DNA of 64,000 bases from Prevotella sp. tc2-28 (GCF_900107705.1 NZ_FNRE01000009.1:1-64000); one strand, 5' to 3'; positions 24,038 through 35,973 are shown, counted from the stretch's first letter. Numbers and translations are program-made. The notes: generated by a model not told the origin, from the letters alone.

Positions 24038-25848
24038 TGCATGTCTTTTAAGTCTTTTGTCGTGGCCTGTAACACCGCTTTGCCCAACTGTTCAAGTCGC
24101 TGGGCATCGCTGCTACGGTTCACCATTATCTGTTTGGAATTCAGGTCGTAGACCATGAAACCTGTAGAGTCAATCATCGTAAAGCCGTTGTTGAAATTAT
24201 GAACAGCCAACGGATACTGATAAGTCTTGCTGAGCACATCACGGCTCCAACGAAAATCATCGTGCGGGAGTCCGAGTTGTGCCAACAACGTTGCTGCCAG
24301 GTCGGTCTGGTTGCAAATCTGACGAACGTCCCTTGGAGCCTTCACTACCCCACCCGTCCATACCATCGGGATACGATTGCGCGCTTCTTTCGACTCATTC
24401 AATTCGCCATAGTCAATGCTATGGTCAGGTAAGAGCACGATAAGCGTGGAGTCCCACTGTGGTGTCTGACGCAACTGATCGATGAAATGTCCGATACAAT
24501 CATCCAGATAATAAAAAGCATTCTTGATAGGCTCATCAATCTTTTGCAGGGGGACATCCCAGGGCTCGTGACTGCTTAACGTTGAAAAGCCTATCAACTG
24601 TGGCTTCTCGTGGTGGTTTGTCAGCTTCTGATAAACAGCCTTAAACATGATATCATCGCGTACTCCCCATTCAGAGGTCTCTTGCTCGGCCTTGCTGAAA
24701 TCCTTCATCCACGTCAATTGCTCAAAGCCCGTACCTACCAGGTAACTGCGCATATTCGTGAAATTGATGTCACCTCCATAGAAATAGCTGGTCTGATAGC
24801 CTGCTTTCTGCAATGTACGGGCGATGCTGGGAAGATGCTGGGTCTTGCTGGGCATCTTCATCACAGAAGATGTGGGAAATGAAGGGTAACCGCTGTAGGT
24901 ACAAACCGTTCCTCGGTCAGTACGCCAAGTGTTACCATAGCAGTTTGAGAAATTGATGCCTTCCTTCTTTAACTGCTGCAAACGAGGCATCACATCAGCC
25001 AGAAAGTCACCAGCACTCTCCATCAGGATAATGACGATGTCAGGTCGTTGCATTGTCAGCAAGGTATCAGTATCGACGGAAGTAACGGGATAGACGCCTT
25101 CCAACAGGCTATTGCACGCTTCCTGTGAATAATAGTCGTAGTCTACAATATTATTTGCCGTCTTCTCGAAAGAAGCCAGGAAACTGAATACGGGATTAAC
25201 AGCAGAGTGGTTGAGGAACTGGTTCTGCGAATAATAAACCTGTCCGATATTCGTCGTCGACTCACCCAAGCCACCTCGTATGCCAATAACAAAAACAGGA
25301 ATGGACAATATGAACGCTAATAGTCCGAGCAAGGCGGACTTGTAGTCCGCCCGGGGCGGACTGGCAGTCCGAGCAGGGCGGACTGTTTTCTGGTATGCTT
25401 TAAATATCAGCCAGGCAACCAGCACGAATATCACCAGTCTAATGGCAATATATCCCCAACTGACACTTGCCATTGCCTCTGTGGGTGTTTCCAGATATTG
25501 CAGGCACGAGGCGTCAAGTTTGAAATGCCAGAAACCATATAGGCTGGTATCTGCTACAAAAGCCAACGCAAAGGCTATGGCAATGATAAGATGGTAAACA
25601 CGCAGAAGAACAAACAAGGGTTTCTTCTGCCAATAGATGCTGATGATGGTGATAAGGAAGGGCAATATCAGAAAATAGAGAGCCGTACTGAGGTCAAGGC
25701 TGATGCCGTGGTATATGACGTCTACGACATCACCAGCCTTGAACGGGTTGCCTGCTGCGTTGCATAGCATGAATAACACCTTGGCTGCTATAAACAACAG
25801 CAATGTTAACAGATAGAACCTCAACAGATATTCTGCTCTCTTCAACAT
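24034..25848 (-). CDS. LtaS-like membrane phosphotransferase (sulfatase fold), copy 2
   Basis: 604 residues, same architecture as copy 1: about five N-terminal membrane helices and a sulfatase-fold domain with IVIILMESAGDFLAD (metal-binding Glu), NTWRTDRGTVCTYS, where Thr occupies the nucleophile position as in true LtaS, and VLLPDHSIDYGE (metal ligands). Probably adds a phosphorylated alcohol to a periplasmic or surface glycan. A 66-bp, three-unit repeat (25322-25387) sits in frame between membrane helices and encodes a 22-residue Arg/Ala/Pro-rich loop (RPARTASPPRADYKSALL). It overlaps copy 1 by 4 bp and follows miaB by 8 bp. Confidence 0.85.
   Translation of the reverse strand: MLKRAEYLLRFYLLTLLLFIAAKVLFMLCNAAGNPFKAGDVVDVIYHGISLDLSTALYFLILPFLITIISIYWQKKPLFVLLRVYHLIIAIAFALAFVADTSLYGFWHFKLDASCLQYLETPTEAMASVSWGYIAIRLVIFVLVAWLIFKAYQKTVRPARTASPPRADYKSALLGLLAFILSIPVFVIGIRGGLGESTTNIGQVYYSQNQFLNHSAVNPVFSFLASFEKTANNIVDYDYYSQEACNSLLEGVYPVTSVDTDTLLTMQRPDIVIILMESAGDFLADVMPRLQQLKKEGINFSNCYGNTWRTDRGTVCTYSGYPSFPTSSVMKMPSKTQHLPSIARTLQKAGYQTSYFYGGDINFTNMRSYLVGTGFEQLTWMKDFSKAEQETSEWGVRDDIMFKAVYQKLTNHHEKPQLIGFSTLSSHEPWDVPLQKIDEPIKNAFYYLDDCIGHFIDQLRQTPQWDSTLIVLLPDHSIDYGELNESKEARNRIPMVWTGGVVKAPRDVRQICNQTDLAATLLAQLGLPHDDFRWSRDVLSKTYQYPLAVHNFNNGFTMIDSTGFMVYDLNSKQIMVNRSSDAQRLEQLGKAVLQATTKDLKDMQ
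25322..25387. repeat. Three 22-bp dyad units inside a coding sequence
   Basis: Each unit is AGTCCG-N7-CGGACT-N3. AGTCCG starts at 25322, 25344 and 25366; CGGACT at 25335, 25357 and 25379. Three units make 66 bp = 22 codons, so the host gene stays in frame although a single unit would not. The same repeat family lies between genes at 45019-45084. Confidence 0.9.
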
Positions 25849-25856
25849 CTCATCAT

Positions 25857-27158
25857 CTATATGATTTCTCCTAATAATGTGGCACTGGTAGAGCCGGTGA
25901 TACGTACCCGTACGGTTTCACCGATATGGCGGGAGCCCTTGTCTACGACGACAGCTTTATTCTGCTCAGTACGACCCATCAGTTGGTTGCGACTGCGCTT
26001 CGAGAAATTCTCCAGCAACACATCGAACTCCTTACCTTCATCCTTCTTATTTTGCAGGGCAGAAATTTCCGTCTGCAAGGCTATCAACTCGTTCAACCGG
26101 CGAATCTTCTCTTCTTCGGGAACATCGTCGGGAAGGTGTTTGGAAGCATAGGTACCAGGACGTTCGGAATATTTGAACATAAAGGCAGAGTCATAGCCCA
26201 CCTCACGCATCAGCGAAAGAGATAGTTGATGGTCTTCCTCCGTCTCAGAATGATAACCCACGAAGATATCCGTCGACAGACCACAATCAGGGATGATACG
26301 ACGGATAGCCGCAACCCGGTCGAGATACCACTCACGGGTATATTTGCGATTCATCAGTTTCAATATACGGTCTGAACCGCTCTGCACCGGCAGATGGATA
26401 TGTTTGCAGACATTAGGCATTTCCGCTATCACATGCAGTGTCTCGTCACTCATATCCTTGGGGTGTGATGTCGTGAAACGTACACGCATGGTTGGTACTT
26501 CTTCTGCTACACGACGCAGCAGTTCGGGGAAACCTATCTCCTCAAAATGGTAAGAGTTGACATTCTGACCAAGCAGGGTAACCTCTTTAAATCCACGGTC
26601 CCGCAGATCTCGTACCTCACGCAGGATGCTTTCTATATCTCGACTACGCTCTCGACCACGGGTATAAGGAACGATGCAATAATGGCAGAAGTTGTTACAG
26701 CCTCGCATGATGCTGACAAAACCACCTATCTTCGCTCCATGCAAGCGTTGGGGTACAACGTCTTTGTAAGTCTCACTGGTCGACAACTCGATATTGATCG
26801 CCTTATGACCGGTTTCAGCCTGTGCTATCAGATCGGGCAGAGAGAGATAGGCATCAGGGCCGGCAACCAAGTCGCAATGATGATGCTCCAGCAGGTCTTC
26901 CTTCACACGTTCAGCCATACAGCCCAACACACCGATAATCATGGGATGTTTGCGACGCATGGCATCGAGTGCATCCAGACGGTGATAGATTTTCTGTTCG
27001 GCATTATCTCGTACGGAACAGGTATTCAGGAATACGGCGTCAGCCTCCTCAAGGACCTCTGTCGACTCATAGCCTGCCATCTGCATGACAGAGGCAACCA
27101 CTTCAGAGTCGGCCACATTCATCTGGCAACCATAGGTCTCGATATACAGTTTCTTCAT
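25857..27158 (-). CDS. miaB: tRNA-2-methylthio-N6-isopentenyladenosine synthase
   Basis: About 433 residues. Radical-SAM methylthiotransferase that adds a methylthio group to A37 of tRNAs. N-terminal MTTase domain ligates a second cluster through cysteines in ETYGCQMN, NTCSVRD and GCMAERV; the radical-SAM core has CNNFCHYC (CxxxCxxC) near residue 155; a TRAM domain closes the protein. The open frame runs to 27191, but that start would lie inside the rpoC terminator; ATG at 27158 (MKKLYIETYG) is right. CNNFCHYCIVPYTRGRERSR distinguishes MiaB from RimO. Confidence 0.95.
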   Translation of the reverse strand: MKKLYIETYGCQMNVADSEVVASVMQMAGYESTEVLEEADAVFLNTCSVRDNAEQKIYHRLDALDAMRRKHPMIIGVLGCMAERVKEDLLEHHHCDLVAGPDAYLSLPDLIAQAETGHKAINIELSTSETYKDVVPQRLHGAKIGGFVSIMRGCNNFCHYCIVPYTRGRERSRDIESILREVRDLRDRGFKEVTLLGQNVNSYHFEEIGFPELLRRVAEEVPTMRVRFTTSHPKDMSDETLHVIAEMPNVCKHIHLPVQSGSDRILKLMNRKYTREWYLDRVAAIRRIIPDCGLSTDIFVGYHSETEEDHQLSLSLMREVGYDSAFMFKYSERPGTYASKHLPDDVPEEEKIRRLNELIALQTEISALQNKKDEGKEFDVLLENFSKRSRNQLMGRTEQNKAVVVDKGSRHIGETVRVRITGSTSATLLGEII

Positions 27159-27168
27159 CTTTCGTTGA

Positions 27169-27202
27169 AAAAAGCACCGCCACAACAGCATGCGACGGTG
27201 CC
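27169..27202 (-). terminator. Intrinsic terminator of the rpoBC operon
   Basis: On minus, GCACCG (27202-27197) pairs with CGGTGC (27180-27175), a 6-bp stem with a 16-nt loop, followed by TTTTTT (27174-27169). It lies 30 bp after the rpoC stop and 11 bp before the miaB ATG, so miaB depends on read-through or an unseen promoter. Confidence 0.8.
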
Positions 27203-27231
27203 TTCTTATTTATGAGTTAATGATTACTAGC

Positions 27232-30200
27232 TTACTTCTCGTCAAGAACGGCCTCTTCAGCGTAGTCGAGCACATTCTTTTTGTTAGCCTGCATACGCTC
27301 GTACTCTTCCTTCGAACCGACAATGATCTTGTCGAACTCACGAAGACCTGTACCAGCAGGAATCAGGTGACCGGCAATCACGTTCTCCTTCATACCCTCC
27401 AAGTGGTCTTCCTTACCACGGATAGCGGCTTCGTTGAGCACTTTGGTGGTCTCCTGGAACGATGCAGCAGAGATGAACGACTTGGTCTGCAGAGCTGCAC
27501 GGGTAATACCTTGCAGAATCTGCGTTGACGTTGCTGGAACGGCATCACGCACCTGTACAAGTTTCAGGTCACGGCGCTTCAACATGGAGTTCTCATCGCG
27601 CAGCTTACGAGCCGTGACAATCTGACCCTTCTGCAGATTCTCAGAGTCACCGGCGTCAACAACGACTTTCTTACCCCAGATGCGGTCGTTCTCCTCAGCG
27701 AAGTCAAGCTTGTCGATGATGTCGGACTCAAGGAACGAGGTATCACCGGCATCGTTGATCTGTACCTTACGCATCATCTGACGGACGATAATCTCAAAGT
27801 GCTTGTCATTGATCTTCACACCCTGCAGACGATAAACGTCCTGTACCTCATTGACGATGTACTCCTGAACGGCCGTAGGACCTTTGATGGCAAGGATGTC
27901 GGCAGGAGTGATAACACCATCAGACAACGGCGTACCAGCACGTACAGCATCATGCTCCTGTACCAGGATCTGCTTTGACAAAGATACGAGGTATTTACGC
28001 TGCTCGCCTGTCTTAGAGGTTACGATAATCTCACGGTTACCACGCTTTACCTTACCCATGGTTACCTCACCGTCGATTTCAGATACGATAGCGGGGTTAG
28101 ATGGGTTACGAGCCTCAAACAACTCTGTAACACGAGGCAGACCACCGGTAATATCACCACCCTTGGCTGCAGCACGAGGAATCTTAACGAGAGTCTCACC
28201 TGTTTTGACGGTCTGGCCGTCTTCTACGACAACGTGACCACCCACAGGGAAGTTATAGGTACCAATCACATCACCATTAGCATCAATGATGTCACAAGTA
28301 GGAACCTTTGACTTATCTTTCGACTCTGTAACAATCTTCTCGGTCAAGCCGGTTGTCTCGTCAGTCTCAGCGCGGAAGGTGATACCCTCTACTACATCAT
28401 GGAACTTCAAAGTACCTGCGTATTCCGTAACGATAACGGCATTGAACGGATCCCACTGAGCAACCTTGTCGCCTTTCTTCACGGTATCACCGTTCTTGAA
28501 ATAGAGCGAAGAACCATAAGGAACGTTAACTGTAGACAATACGATATTGGTGTGCGTATCAATAAAGCGCAATTCACCCAAACGGCTCACTACCATCTCG
28601 CACTCGCGACCATCCTCGTCGAACGGTACAACACGTACTTCTTCCAACTCGATCTTTGAGTCGTTCTTAGCCACAATGCTGGCATTTGCTGCTGCGTTAG
28701 CAGCCACACCACCAGCGTGGAACGTACGCAGTGTCAGCTGAGTACCTGGCTCACCAATAGCCTGTGCAGCAATCACACCAACGGCCTCACCCTTCTGTAC
28801 CATACGACGGGTTGCGAGGTTACGTCCGTAACACTTCATGCAGACACCATGCTTTGACTCACAGGTGAGTACGGAACGAATCTCGACGCTCTCAATAGGA
28901 GAGTCTTCGATAGCCTGAGCAATAGGCTCCGTAATCTCCTCACCGGCAGCTACAATCAGTTCACCCGTAGAAGGATGGATGATGTCATGAACAGATACAC
29001 GGCCAAGGATACGCTCATAAAGGGTTGAGATGACCTCATCACCATTCTTGAGAGCAGTGCAGACAAGACCACGAAGGGTACCACAGTCTTCTTCGTTGAT
29101 AATCACGTCATGTGATACGTCGACCAGACGACGTGTCAGGTAACCGGCGTCAGCCGTCTTCATAGCCGTATCGGCAAGACCCTTACGGGCACCATGTGTA
29201 GAAATGAAGTACTCCAACACGGACATACCCTCCTTGAAGTTTGACAGAATCGGGTTCTCAATAATCTGAGCACCCTCTGCACCGGCCTTCTGGGGCTTGG
29301 CCATCAGACCACGCATACCAGAGAGCTGACGAATCTGGTCCTTACTACCACGGGCACCGGAGTCAAGCATCATGAATACGGCATTGAAGCCCTGGTCTGC
29401 CTCAGTCATTTCCTTCATCAGCACATTGCCGAGGTCATTATTAATATGCGTCCAGGTATCAATAACCTGATTATAACGCTCATTATCGGTGATGAAGCCC
29501 ATATTGTAGTTCTCAGTAATCTGACGAACCTCCTCGTTACCTTTCTCTACTAGGTCTTTCTTGGCCTCAGGGATAATGATGTCGTCAAGGTTAAATGACA
29601 AACCGGCCTCATAGGCCATACGATAACCAAGGTTCTTAATACCATCCAAGAACTCACATGCCTCTGCGAAACCTACGTTCTTAATAACGTCAGCAATGAT
29701 GTCACGCAGTGACTTCTTAGAGATAATCTTGTTGACATAACCTACTTCCTTCGGAATGATGCCATTTACAATGACACGGCCGACAGAGGTCTCAACCATA
29801 TGCTTCTGGGGCTTTCCGTCAACAATATCATCAACCATTACCTTCACCTGAGCATGCAGGTCGCACTTGCCCTCGTTGTGGGCAATGATAGCCTCTTCTG
29901 GGCCATAGAACGTCAGTCCCTCACCCTTTGCACCTGGGCGGATCTTTGAGATATAGTAGAGACCGAGCACCATATCCTGTGAAGGAACGGTGATAGGAGC
30001 ACCATTGGCAGGGTTCAAAATATTATGGCTCTGGAGCATCAGAATCTGAGCTTCCAGAATGGCTTCATTTGACAAGGGAAGGTGAACAGCCATCTGGTCA
30101 CCGTCGAAGTCGGCATTGAACGCTGTACAAGCCAATGGATGCAACTGGATTGCCTTACCCTCAATCAACTTGGGCTGGAAGGCCTGAATACCCAGACGGT

Positions 30201-31560
30201 GCAGTGTTGGTGCACGGTTCAAGAGCACAGGATGACCCTTCATCACATTCTCCAGGATGTCCCAGATGACAGGCTCACGACGGTCAACTATCTTCTTAGC
30301 GCTCTTCACCGTCTTTACAATACCACGCTCGATGAGCTTACGGATAATAAACGGCTTATAGAGCTCTGCTGCCATCAGCTTAGGAAGACCGCATTCACCC
30401 ATCTTCAACTCAGGACCTACAACGATTACCGAACGGGCTGAGTAGTCGACACGCTTACCAAGCAAGTTCTGACGGAAACGTCCCTGCTTACCTTTCAGTG
30501 AGTCAGAGAGTGACTTCAACGGACGGTTTGAGTCGCTCTTCACTGCTGATGACTTACGGGAGTTATCGAACAATGAGTCAACTGCCTCCTGTAACATACG
30601 CTTCTCGTTACGGAGAATCACCTCAGGAGCCTTAATCTCCATCAGTCTCTTCAGACGATTGTTACGGATGATGACACGACGATAAAGGTCGTTCAAGTCG
30701 GAAGTGGCGAAACGACCACCATCCAGCGGAACGAGCGGACGCAACTCGGGAGGAGTTACGGGAATAATCTTCATAATCATCCATTCAGGACGATTAATGC
30801 CCTTCTCAACACTGGTGCGGAATGACTCAACAACTTGCAGACGCTTCAGTGCCTCGTTCTTGCGCTGAACTGAAGAGTCGCTGTTGGCACGGTCACGCAA
30901 CTCATATGAAAGCGAGTCGAGGTCAAGACGGATGAGCAAGTCGTAAATGGCCTCAGCACCCATCTTGGCGATGAACTTATTAGGATCACTGTCATCCAGA
31001 TAGGCGTTCTCAGGAGAAATCTGATTGTCGACAATGTCGTTATACTCATCCTCTGACAGCAAATCATACATATTAGCACCAAGGGCATCATTTCCCTCTG
31101 CGTCTTTCTTACCTGCCATAACGCCTGGCTGGATAACCACATAACGCTCATAGTAAATGATGGCATCGAGCTTCTTGGTGGGAAGACCAAGGAGGTAGCC
31201 AATCTTATTTGGAAGGCTACGGAAGTACCAGATGTGGGCAACAGGAACAACCAGTTCGATATGACCTGTACGCTCACGACGTACTTTCTTCTCAGTAACC
31301 TCTACACCACAACGGTCGCAGACAATACCCTTATAACGGATACGCTTGTACTTACCGCAGGCACACTCGTAATCCTTGGTAGGACCGAAGATGCGCTCGC
31401 AGAACAAACCGTCACGCTCAGGCTTGTAGGTGCGGTAGTTGATGGTCTCAGGCTTTGTCACCTCACCAAAAGAACTTTCGAGGATTTCCTCAGGAGAAGC
31501 CAGTCCGATGGTAATCTTGGTGAAGTTTGTCTTTATCTTTGAATCTTTCTTGAAAGCCAT
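27232..31560 (-). CDS. rpoC: RNA polymerase subunit beta'
   Basis: 1442 residues. N-terminal zinc-binding cysteines in [20 protein letters not shown]; catalytic magnesium site [12 protein letters not shown] in the middle; second zinc site [13 protein letters not shown]; bridge/trigger region [16 protein letters not shown]. Size is normal for Bacteroidetes. It is separated from rpoB by a 38-bp 7-bp-repeat tract and is the last gene of the operon, ended by the hairpin at 27169-27202. Confidence 0.99.
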   Translation of the reverse strand: MAFKKDSKIKTNFTKITIGLASPEEILESSFGEVTKPETINYRTYKPERDGLFCERIFGPTKDYECACGKYKRIRYKGIVCDRCGVEVTEKKVRRERTGHIELVVPVAHIWYFRSLPNKIGYLLGLPTKKLDAIIYYERYVVIQPGVMAGKKDAEGNDALGANMYDLLSEDEYNDIVDNQISPENAYLDDSDPNKFIAKMGAEAIYDLLIRLDLDSLSYELRDRANSDSSVQRKNEALKRLQVVESFRTSVEKGINRPEWMIMKIIPVTPPELRPLVPLDGGRFATSDLNDLYRRVIIRNNRLKRLMEIKAPEVILRNEKRMLQEAVDSLFDNSRKSSAVKSDSNRPLKSLSDSLKGKQGRFRQNLLGKRVDYSARSVIVVGPELKMGECGLPKLMAAELYKPFIIRKLIERGIVKTVKSAKKIVDRREPVIWDILENVMKGHPVLLNRAPTLHRLGIQAFQPKLIEGKAIQLHPLACTAFNADFDGDQMAVHLPLSNEAILEAQILMLQSHNILNPANGAPITVPSQDMVLGLYYISKIRPGAKGEGLTFYGPEEAIIAHNEGKCDLHAQVKVMVDDIVDGKPQKHMVETSVGRVIVNGIIPKEVGYVNKIISKKSLRDIIADVIKNVGFAEACEFLDGIKNLGYRMAYEAGLSFNLDDIIIPEAKKDLVEKGNEEVRQITENYNMGFITDNERYNQVIDTWTHINNDLGNVLMKEMTEADQGFNAVFMMLDSGARGSKDQIRQLSGMRGLMAKPQKAGAEGAQIIENPILSNFKEGMSVLEYFISTHGARKGLADTAMKTADAGYLTRRLVDVSHDVIINEEDCGTLRGLVCTALKNGDEVISTLYERILGRVSVHDIIHPSTGELIVAAGEEITEPIAQAIEDSPIESVEIRSVLTCESKHGVCMKCYGRNLATRRMVQKGEAVGVIAAQAIGEPGTQLTLRTFHAGGVAANAAANASIVAKNDSKIELEEVRVVPFDEDGRECEMVVSRLGELRFIDTHTNIVLSTVNVPYGSSLYFKNGDTVKKGDKVAQWDPFNAVIVTEYAGTLKFHDVVEGITFRAETDETTGLTEKIVTESKDKSKVPTCDIIDANGDVIGTYNFPVGGHVVVEDGQTVKTGETLVKIPRAAAKGGDITGGLPRVTELFEARNPSNPAIVSEIDGEVTMGKVKRGNREIIVTSKTGEQRKYLVSLSKQILVQEHDAVRAGTPLSDGVITPADILAIKGPTAVQEYIVNEVQDVYRLQGVKINDKHFEIIVRQMMRKVQINDAGDTSFLESDIIDKLDFAEENDRIWGKKVVVDAGDSENLQKGQIVTARKLRDENSMLKRRDLKLVQVRDAVPATSTQILQGITRAALQTKSFISAASFQETTKVLNEAAIRGKEDHLEGMKENVIAGHLIPAGTGLREFDKIIVGSKEEYERMQANKKNVLDYAEEAVLDEK

Positions 31561-31602
31561 AATTTTCTATTTTCTTTTTTTCAATTATCCATTATCTATT
31601 AG
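31561..31602. repeat. 7-bp array exactly filling the rpoB-rpoC junction
   Basis: Six units on plus: AATTTTC, TATTTTC, TTTTTTT, CAATTAT, CCATTAT and CTATTAG. The array begins at the base before the rpoC ATG and ends one base past the rpoB stop codon. On the mRNA strand it gives an A-rich leader in front of rpoC, which can serve as the ribosome-binding region in this phylum. Confidence 0.65.
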
Positions 31603-34600
31603 TCCATCTTGATGCTGAGGCCTAGACCCTTCAACTCATGCAGCAACACATTGAGTGACTCTGGAATACCAGGAGTCGGCATCGGGTCACCTTTGACAAT
31701 GGCCTCATATGCCTTAGCACGACCCACAACATCATCAGACTTGATGGTCAAGATCTCTTGCAGTACATGGCTGGCACCGAAGGCTTCCAGTGCCCAAACC
31801 TCCATCTCACCAAAACGCTGACCACCAAACTGTGCTTTACCACCGAGGGGTTGCTGTGTAATCAGAGAGTACGGACCGATGCTACGTGCGTGCATCTTAT
31901 CCTCTACCATGTGGCCGAGTTTCAAGAAGTAGGTAATACCTACCGTTGCAGGCTGGTCGAACTTCTCACCCGTCTCACCATCGTAAAGATGAGTAGAGCA
32001 AAGACGAGGCAGGCCAGCCTTATCAGTCCATTCTGCGAGGTCGTCAAGTTTTGCACCATCAAAAATCGGAGTAGCAAACTTCACACCCAGACGCTTACCT
32101 GCTGCACCAAGAATAGCCTCGAAAATCTGACCGAGGTTCATACGAGAAGGCACACCCAGTGGGTTAAGTACCAAATCAACAGGACGACCATCCTCCAAGA
32201 ACGGCATATCCTCCTGACGTACCACCTTCGATACAATACCCTTGTTACCGTGACGACCGGCCAGCTTATCACCGACACCAATCTTACGTTTCTTGGCTAC
32301 ATAAACCTTTGCCATCTGCAAGATACCTGAGGGCAACTCGTCACCAATGGTGATCGCAAACTTCTTACGCTTCATCTCAGCGTCAAGCAGTTTGAACTTC
32401 TTCATATAGTTAATAATCAGTTTGGCGATAAGCTCATTCTTGTGCTCATCACTTGTCCAATGACTGATCTGTATATCACCATATTCCAAATTCTTCAGGT
32501 TGGTAACAGTAAACTTACTGCCCTTCGAGATAATTTCTGCACCAGTATAATCTTTAACACCCTGTGAGGTCTTACCCTTGGTGAGCGTCATGAGTTTCTC
32601 TACCAAGATATCCTTCAGGTCGTCAATCTTTGCCTGATGCTCTTCGTCAATCTTAGCCAGGGTAACTTTATCCTGTTGCTTTGTCTGACGTGTCTTAACG
32701 GCACGGGTAAAAAGTTTCTTGTCGATGATAACACCAGTCAACGAAGGATTGGCCTTCAAAGAAGAGTCCTTCACATCACCAGCCTTGTCACCAAAGATGG
32801 CACGCAGCAGTTTCTCTTCTGGTGAGGGATCGCTTTCACCCTTCGGTGAGATCTTACCAATAAGGATATCACCAGGCTCTACACGAGCACCGACACGGAT
32901 AACACCGTTTTCGTCGAGATCCTTAGTAGCCTCTTCGCTAACGTTGGGGATATCTGCGGTAAATTCCTCTGCGCCACGCTTTGTCTCACGAACATCCAGT
33001 GAGTACTCATCAACGTGTACAGAAGTTAAGACGTCCTCACGAACAATACGCTCATTGAGCACGATAGCATCCTCATAGTTATAACCCTTCCAAGGCATGT
33101 AAGCCACAAGCAGGTTACGACCGAGTGCCAACTCGCCATTTTCTGTAGCATAGCCTTCTGTCAGGATATCACCCTTCTTGACACGCTGGCCCTTATCACA
33201 AATAGGACGCAGGTCAATGGTCATGTTCTGGTTAGTACGACGGAACTTCGGAATACGATATTCCTTCAATGCCGGTTCGAAGCTGACAAACTCTTCATCC
33301 TCAGTACGGTCATACAGAATGCGGATTGTTGTAGCATCCACATAGTCTACGATACCATCGCCCTCGGCAGTAATCATTGTACGAGAGTCCTCGCACACCT
33401 GTTTCTCAATACCAGTACCAACAATAGGTGCCTCGTTGTGAAGCAGAGGAACAGCCTGGCGCATCATGTTCGATCCCATCAGCGCACGGTGAGCATCGTC
33501 GTGCTCCAGGAACGGAATCAGCGAAGCAGCAATTGAGGCAATCTGCTGTGGAGAAACATCCATCAAGTCAACCTGCGTAGGAGGCACGACAGGGAAGTCA
33601 GCATCCTGACGGCACTTGACAACAGGACGGATGAAGGTACCATCATCATTCAATGGTGCATTACCCTGTCCGATTACGTGATCTTCCTCTTCTTCGGCTG
33701 TCAGGTATACGATGTCATTATTATTCAGATTAGCGACACCGTTTTCAACCTTACGATATGGTGTCTCGATGAAGCCAAGTTCATTAATCTTTGCATATAC
33801 GCACAATGATGAAATCAGACCGATGTTTGGTCCTTCAGGGCTCTCAATAGGACACAAACGGCCATAGTGTGTATAGTGTACGTCACGAACCTCGAAACCT
33901 GCACGTTCACGCGAGAGACCACCAGGACCCAGAGCGGAGAGACGACGCTTATGCGTTACCTCAGCCAACGGATTGGTCTGATCCATGAATTGTGACAACG
34001 GGTTCGTTCCGAAGAACGAGTTAATAACGCTGGAAATAGTCTTGGCGTTAATAAGATCTGTCGGCGTAAACACTTCATTATCGCGGACATTCATACGTTC
34101 GCGAATGGTACGGCTCATACGGGCCAAGCCAATAGAGAACTGGTTAGACAACTGTTCACCGACTGTACGTACACGACGATTAGACAGGTGGTCAATATCA
34201 TCGACGGTAGCCTTTGAGTTTATCAATTGAATCAAGTACTTGATAATCTCAATAATATCTTCCTTTGTCAGGACACGAACATCCATCTCCGTGTTCAGGC
34301 CCAGTTTCTTGTTGATACGATAACGACCTACATCACCCAAGTCATAACGCTTGTCTGAGAAGAACAGGTTCTGGATAACCTCACGTGCGCTTGCATCATC
34401 GGCAGGATCTGCATTACGCAGCTGACGGTAGATATAGAGCACGGCCTCCTTCTCCGAGTTCGACGGGTCCTTTTGCAGGGTATTGAAGATAATAGAGTAG
34501 TCTTGTGCTACCGACTCGTCTTTGTGTACGAGAATCGTTGAAGCACCACTCTCCAGGATCTCCATCATATTATCATCGGTTATCTCCGTCTCACGCTCCA

Positions 34601-35411
34601 TGATGACTTCGTTACGCTCAATAGATACAACTTCACCTGTATCCTCGTCAACGAAATCCTCATTCCAGCTCTTCAAGACACGAGCGGCAAGCTTACATCC
34701 GACAACCTTCTTGAGCGAAGCCTTATTGACTTTCACTTCCTCTGCAAGGTTGAAAATCTGTAAGATATCCTTATCAGTCTCGAAACCAATGGCTCTCAGC
34801 AGTGTGGTAACAGGTAACTTCTTCTTACGGTCAATGTAAGCATACATGACGTTGTTGATATCAGTAGCAAACTCTATCCATGAACCTTTGAATGGAATGA
34901 TTCGTGCAGAATAGAGCAAAGTACCATTGGCATGTACGTTCTGTCCGAAGAACACACCAGGAGAACGGTGCAACTGTGAAACAACGACACGCTCGGCACC
35001 ATTTATCACAAAGGTACCATTAGCTGTCATATATGGAATAGGGCCAAGGAATACATCCTGTATCACTGTTCCAAAATCTTCATGGTCAGGATCAGTGCAA
35101 TAAAGTTTCAACTTAGCCTTCAAAGGTACGCTATAAGTCAGGCCGCGCTCAAGACACTCGTCAATGGTGTAGCGGGGCGGGTCAATATAGTAGTCCAAGA
35201 ACTCAAGAACAAAGTTGTTACGCGTATCTGTAATGGGGAAGTTCTCTGCGAACACCTTATACAGACCGTCGTTCTTGCGTTCCTCAGGTGGAGTGTCCAA
35301 CTGTAGGAAGTCTTTGAAAGACTTTAATTGCACATCGAGAAAATCCGGAAACGGCATCGGATTCTTGACGCTGCCAAAGTTTACTCTGTTATCTATTACT
35401 TTTGAAGCCAT
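31599..35411 (-). CDS. rpoB: RNA polymerase subunit beta
   Basis: 1270 residues. Unmistakable motifs: [21 protein letters not shown] near the N-terminus, the rifampicin region [32 protein letters not shown] (no classic resistance change is evident by eye at D516/H526/S531 equivalents D, H, S), and [19 protein letters not shown] in the C-terminal half. The leader between rplL and rpoB carries an attenuator-like hairpin and a 9-bp tandem repeat. Confidence 0.99.
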   Translation of the reverse strand: MASKVIDNRVNFGSVKNPMPFPDFLDVQLKSFKDFLQLDTPPEERKNDGLYKVFAENFPITDTRNNFVLEFLDYYIDPPRYTIDECLERGLTYSVPLKAKLKLYCTDPDHEDFGTVIQDVFLGPIPYMTANGTFVINGAERVVVSQLHRSPGVFFGQNVHANGTLLYSARIIPFKGSWIEFATDINNVMYAYIDRKKKLPVTTLLRAIGFETDKDILQIFNLAEEVKVNKASLKKVVGCKLAARVLKSWNEDFVDEDTGEVVSIERNEVIMERETEITDDNMMEILESGASTILVHKDESVAQDYSIIFNTLQKDPSNSEKEAVLYIYRQLRNADPADDASAREVIQNLFFSDKRYDLGDVGRYRINKKLGLNTEMDVRVLTKEDIIEIIKYLIQLINSKATVDDIDHLSNRRVRTVGEQLSNQFSIGLARMSRTIRERMNVRDNEVFTPTDLINAKTISSVINSFFGTNPLSQFMDQTNPLAEVTHKRRLSALGPGGLSRERAGFEVRDVHYTHYGRLCPIESPEGPNIGLISSLCVYAKINELGFIETPYRKVENGVANLNNNDIVYLTAEEEEDHVIGQGNAPLNDDGTFIRPVVKCRQDADFPVVPPTQVDLMDVSPQQIASIAASLIPFLEHDDAHRALMGSNMMRQAVPLLHNEAPIVGTGIEKQVCEDSRTMITAEGDGIVDYVDATTIRILYDRTEDEEFVSFEPALKEYRIPKFRRTNQNMTIDLRPICDKGQRVKKGDILTEGYATENGELALGRNLLVAYMPWKGYNYEDAIVLNERIVREDVLTSVHVDEYSLDVRETKRGAEEFTADIPNVSEEATKDLDENGVIRVGARVEPGDILIGKISPKGESDPSPEEKLLRAIFGDKAGDVKDSSLKANPSLTGVIIDKKLFTRAVKTRQTKQQDKVTLAKIDEEHQAKIDDLKDILVEKLMTLTKGKTSQGVKDYTGAEIISKGSKFTVTNLKNLEYGDIQISHWTSDEHKNELIAKLIINYMKKFKLLDAEMKRKKFAITIGDELPSGILQMAKVYVAKKRKIGVGDKLAGRHGNKGIVSKVVRQEDMPFLEDGRPVDLVLNPLGVPSRMNLGQIFEAILGAAGKRLGVKFATPIFDGAKLDDLAEWTDKAGLPRLCSTHLYDGETGEKFDQPATVGITYFLKLGHMVEDKMHARSIGPYSLITQQPLGGKAQFGGQRFGEMEVWALEAFGASHVLQEILTIKSDDVVGRAKAYEAIVKGDPMPTPGIPESLNVLLHELKGLGLSIKMD

Positions 35412-35433
35412 ATATTATTGTTTTGATTTATAA

Positions 35434-35469
35434 CCGGAAATTCCGGAGAATCCGGACAGCCCGGATTAT
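35434..35469. repeat. Four 9-bp CCGGA-N4 units in the rpoB leader
   Basis: Units CCGGAAATT, CCGGAGAAT, CCGGACAGC and CCGGATTAT run without gaps from 35434 to 35469. The first two form a small dyad (CCGGAA-A-TTCCGG). They lie between the attenuator-like hairpin and the rpoB start. Confidence 0.7.
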
Positions 35470-35517
35470 AAAAGACAAGAAAATGGTCGGGAACCCTCTA
35501 CTGGAGAGCTCCCAACC
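35470..35517 (-). terminator. rplL-rpoB attenuator-like hairpin
   Basis: On minus, GGTTGGGA (35517-35510) pairs with TCCCGACC (35492-35485; one G-U pair), with an inner CTCT/AGAG helix, followed by ATTTTCTTGTCTTTT (U-rich, 35484-35470). It sits 23 bp after the rplL stop. A partial terminator at this position is known in E. coli and sets the ribosomal-protein to polymerase ratio; the same role here is inferred. Confidence 0.65.
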
Positions 35518-35540
35518 ATATTTATTGTTGTTGTGCTAAA

Positions 35541-35921
35541 TTATTTCAGCTCAACTACGGCACCAGCCTCTTCGATAGCCTTCTTCAGGTTCTCAGCCTC
35601 GTCCTTAGACAGGCCTTCCTTCAGAGTAGAAGGAGCACCGTCTACGAGATCCTTAGCTTCCTTCAGACCCAGACCGCAAGCTTCCTTAACGGCCTTAACT
35701 ACCTGGAGCTTAGCAGCACCAGCTTCCTTCAGAACAACGTCGAAAGAAGACTTCTCCTCAGCAGCAGCGGCAGCGCCACCAGCTGCGGGACCAGCAGCAA
35801 CAGCAACAGCGGCTGCAGCGGGCTCAATTCCATACTCGTCCTTCAGGACTGTTGCCAACTCTTGTACTTCCTTAACTGAGAGGTTTACCAACTCTTCAGC
35901 AATAGCTTTAATATCTGCCAT
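35541..35921 (-). CDS. rplL: Ribosomal protein bL12 (L7/L12)
   Basis: 126 residues. N-terminal dimerisation helix ([20 protein letters not shown]), an Ala-rich hinge (about residues 36-53) and the C-terminal factor-binding domain ([21 protein letters not shown]). It forms the ribosome stalk with L10, encoded next upstream. Usual length. Confidence 0.98.
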   Translation of the reverse strand: MADIKAIAEELVNLSVKEVQELATVLKDEYGIEPAAAAVAVAAGPAAGGAAAAAEEKSSFDVVLKEAGAAKLQVVKAVKEACGLGLKEAKDLVDGAPSTLKEGLSKDEAENLKKAIEEAGAVVELK

Positions 35922-35973
35922 TTTATTTAAAATTTTAATTGTTTTTTAATGTTAATGTTTTTACTCGTTCGCA

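Noticed and set aside
25322-25387. Short repeat array as a CRISPR
   Set aside because: Units are contiguous dyads of 22 bp with no unique spacers, lie in a coding frame, and no cas genes are near.
33985-34839. Plus-strand frames within rpoB
   Set aside because: Antisense shadows of a highly conserved gene with biased codons.
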